NCBI GenBank assembly: GCA_015680635.1 | Contig: JAABOA010000197.1 | Span: forward strand, 1-18,932 | Source of the DNA: Lunasporangiospora selenospora | Taxonomy: Eukaryota; Mortierellomycota; Mortierellomycetes; Mortierellales; Mortierellaceae | Direction: 5' to 3' | Length of the DNA: 18,932 nt | In this document: piece after piece, positions 17,801 through 18,932 of the stretch | Position numbering within the stretch: the stretch's first letter is position 1 | How the letters are laid out: every line of letters starts with the position of its first letter | Translations under genes and position numbers: made by a program | Notes under the pieces: generated by a model | The model's database searches: none | The model's input: only the letters and a program-made list of their open reading frames with translations | Told to the model about the DNA's origin: nothing

Positions 17801-18932
17801 ACTCTGAGTGGTCTTGGAATAACCTCAACAAGCTCTGCTGGGCAATCGGATCTATCTCAGGAGCAATGAGTATGTTTGGACGATCCTGCGAAGCGATAGT
17901 TTACTTGATACATCTCTAAGATCTGCGACTGGCGAGAGTTTAAAGTCTAACCCAAATGTGTATATGTTTGTTTTTCTTTATTTCTTAATAGATGAGGAAT
18001 TGGAAAAACGATTCCTTGTGACGGTCATCAAGGAGCTCTTAGGTCTGTGTGAGATGAAGCGCGGCAAGGACAACAAGGCTGTTGTAGCCTCCAACATCAT
18101 GTACATTGTTGGCCAATACCCACGATTTTTGAAGGCACACTGGAAATTCTTAAAGACAGTCGTCAACAAACTCTTTGAATTTATGCACGAGACGCACGAT
18201 GGTGTTCAGGATATGGCCTGCGACACCTTTATCAAGATTTCCCAAAAATGCCGTCGCCACTTTGTTATGCAACAATCTCAGGAGGCAATGCCATTTATTG
18301 ATGAGATCCTTGACACTCTTAACACGATCACTAGTGACCTTTCCCCTGCCCAGGTACCTAAGATTGTTTACATTGGCCTTTTTTTATGTCTTATAGTACA
18401 ACCTCGCAGTTTTTACTTACCCTAAGCGCTTCACAATTAGATTCACACATTTTATGAGGCTATTGGCTATATGATATCTGCTCAACCTAATCGTCCTATC
18501 CAAGAGCGCTTAATTGAAAAGGCCATGTCTTCACCTAACCAACATGTAAGCATAATTACTTTGGCATTACCGTGCTGCAATCTCCCCACTCTGATCTGCC
18601 GCATCCACTGAAATATCATATTTATTCTTCAACTTTAATAGTGGGATATTGTCATGCAGAAGGCAAATGAAAGTCTGCACAATCTTGAAGACACGGAGAA
18701 CCTAAAGGTTCTGGCCAATGTTCTAAAGACAAATGTTGCAGCCTGTAGTTCGATAGGACCCGGCTTCTTTTCGCAGCTCGGAAGGATTTATCTTGACCTG
18801 CTGGGGGTGTACAAGGCAGTGAGTCAGTTGATTTCTGACAGTGTTATCAGACAAGGACCCGTTGCACTACGCACCCCGCGCGTGCGCCATATGCGTACTG
18901 TCAAGAAGGAAATTCTTCATCTGATTGAAACC
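14847..18932 (+). CDS. XPO1: Exportin-1 / CRM1, 5' part (continues past right edge)
   Basis: Karyopherin-beta that carries leucine-rich-NES cargo with RanGTP out of the nucleus. Exons: 14847-14852, 15044-15127, 15662-15763, 15850-15922, 16034-16140, 16234-16349, 16469-16703, 16795-16945, 17029-17126, 17230-17523, 17632-17869, 17992-18353, 18441-18545, 18642-18932. All junctions keep phase, and the window ends on a codon boundary after about 754 of roughly 1070 residues. It begins [19 protein letters not shown] as fungal CRM1 does. The CRIME/importin-beta N-terminal region ([49 protein letters not shown]), the acidic loop ([14 protein letters not shown]) and the NES-groove HEAT repeats ([57 protein letters not shown]) are all present. 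The cysteine equivalent to human Cys528 is kept (codon 18048-18050, residue about 521). Intron 2 is 534 nt; the other introns are 83-191 nt. Confidence 0.96.
15128..15661 (+). other. XPO1: Unusually long intron 2 of XPO1
   Basis: This intron is 534 nt, with a strong GTAAGTC donor and a CCAG acceptor. A CTAAC at about 15585 is a plausible branch site. The reading frame of exon 2 stays open into the intron for about 285 nt, to a stop at 15413-15415, so unspliced transcript would encode a truncated protein of about 126 residues. An internal CCAG at about 15215-15218 could act as an acceptor for an alternative exon. I find no box C/D signature and no repeat inside. Confidence 0.6.

Noticed and set aside
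17821-17869. Cys in [13 protein letters not shown] of exportin-1 as the leptomycin-B target
   Set aside because: Counting against the human protein places this at about 498. The target Cys528 is the one in [12 protein letters not shown], 30 residues later.

Overview
The window is eukaryotic and almost certainly fungal. Every gene is cut by short GT-AG introns (mostly 70-190 nt), pyrimidine-rich tracts sit just upstream of start codons, and there are no operons. The mix of genes (a METTL16-type RNA methyltransferase, an Atg22 vacuolar transporter, and an exportin-1 closer in key residues to the animal than the budding-yeast protein) suggests an early-diverging fungus such as Mucoromycota/Mortierellomycota. 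That placement is inference from protein similarity I recall, not from a search.

Layout, left to right. Three genes lie head-to-tail on the minus strand: 5-oxoprolinase (OXP1, 5212 to 270, 8 exons), an SH3-proline-rich-EH adaptor protein (8414 to 5945, 5 exons), and a METTL16-type U6 snRNA m6A methyltransferase (11313 to 9086, 10 exons). A divergent intergenic region (11314-12260) follows. It carries a CCAAT box, a TATA box and a pyrimidine tract facing right, and a well-formed box C/D snoRNA at about 11790-11896. Two genes then lie on the plus strand: ATG22 (12261-14363, 4 exons) and exportin-1/CRM1 (XPO1, 14847 to beyond the right edge, 14 exons visible, about 754 residues).

I assembled all exon models by hand from splice sites, phase continuity and family similarity. 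Every exon junction listed is phase-consistent, with one exception: OXP1 exon 1 changes frame without a usable intron. The five protein genes have unrelated housekeeping roles (glutathione cycle, endocytic/autophagic scaffolding, RNA modification, vacuolar amino-acid efflux, nuclear export), so the window is not a gene cluster.

The points most worth a second look are: the C/D snoRNA, whose D' guide matches a conserved 25S rRNA segment and which may share a promoter with METTL16; the 16-nt microexon and the frame break in OXP1; the SH3-PxLPxR-repeat-EH architecture; and the retained leptomycin-B cysteine in exportin-1.
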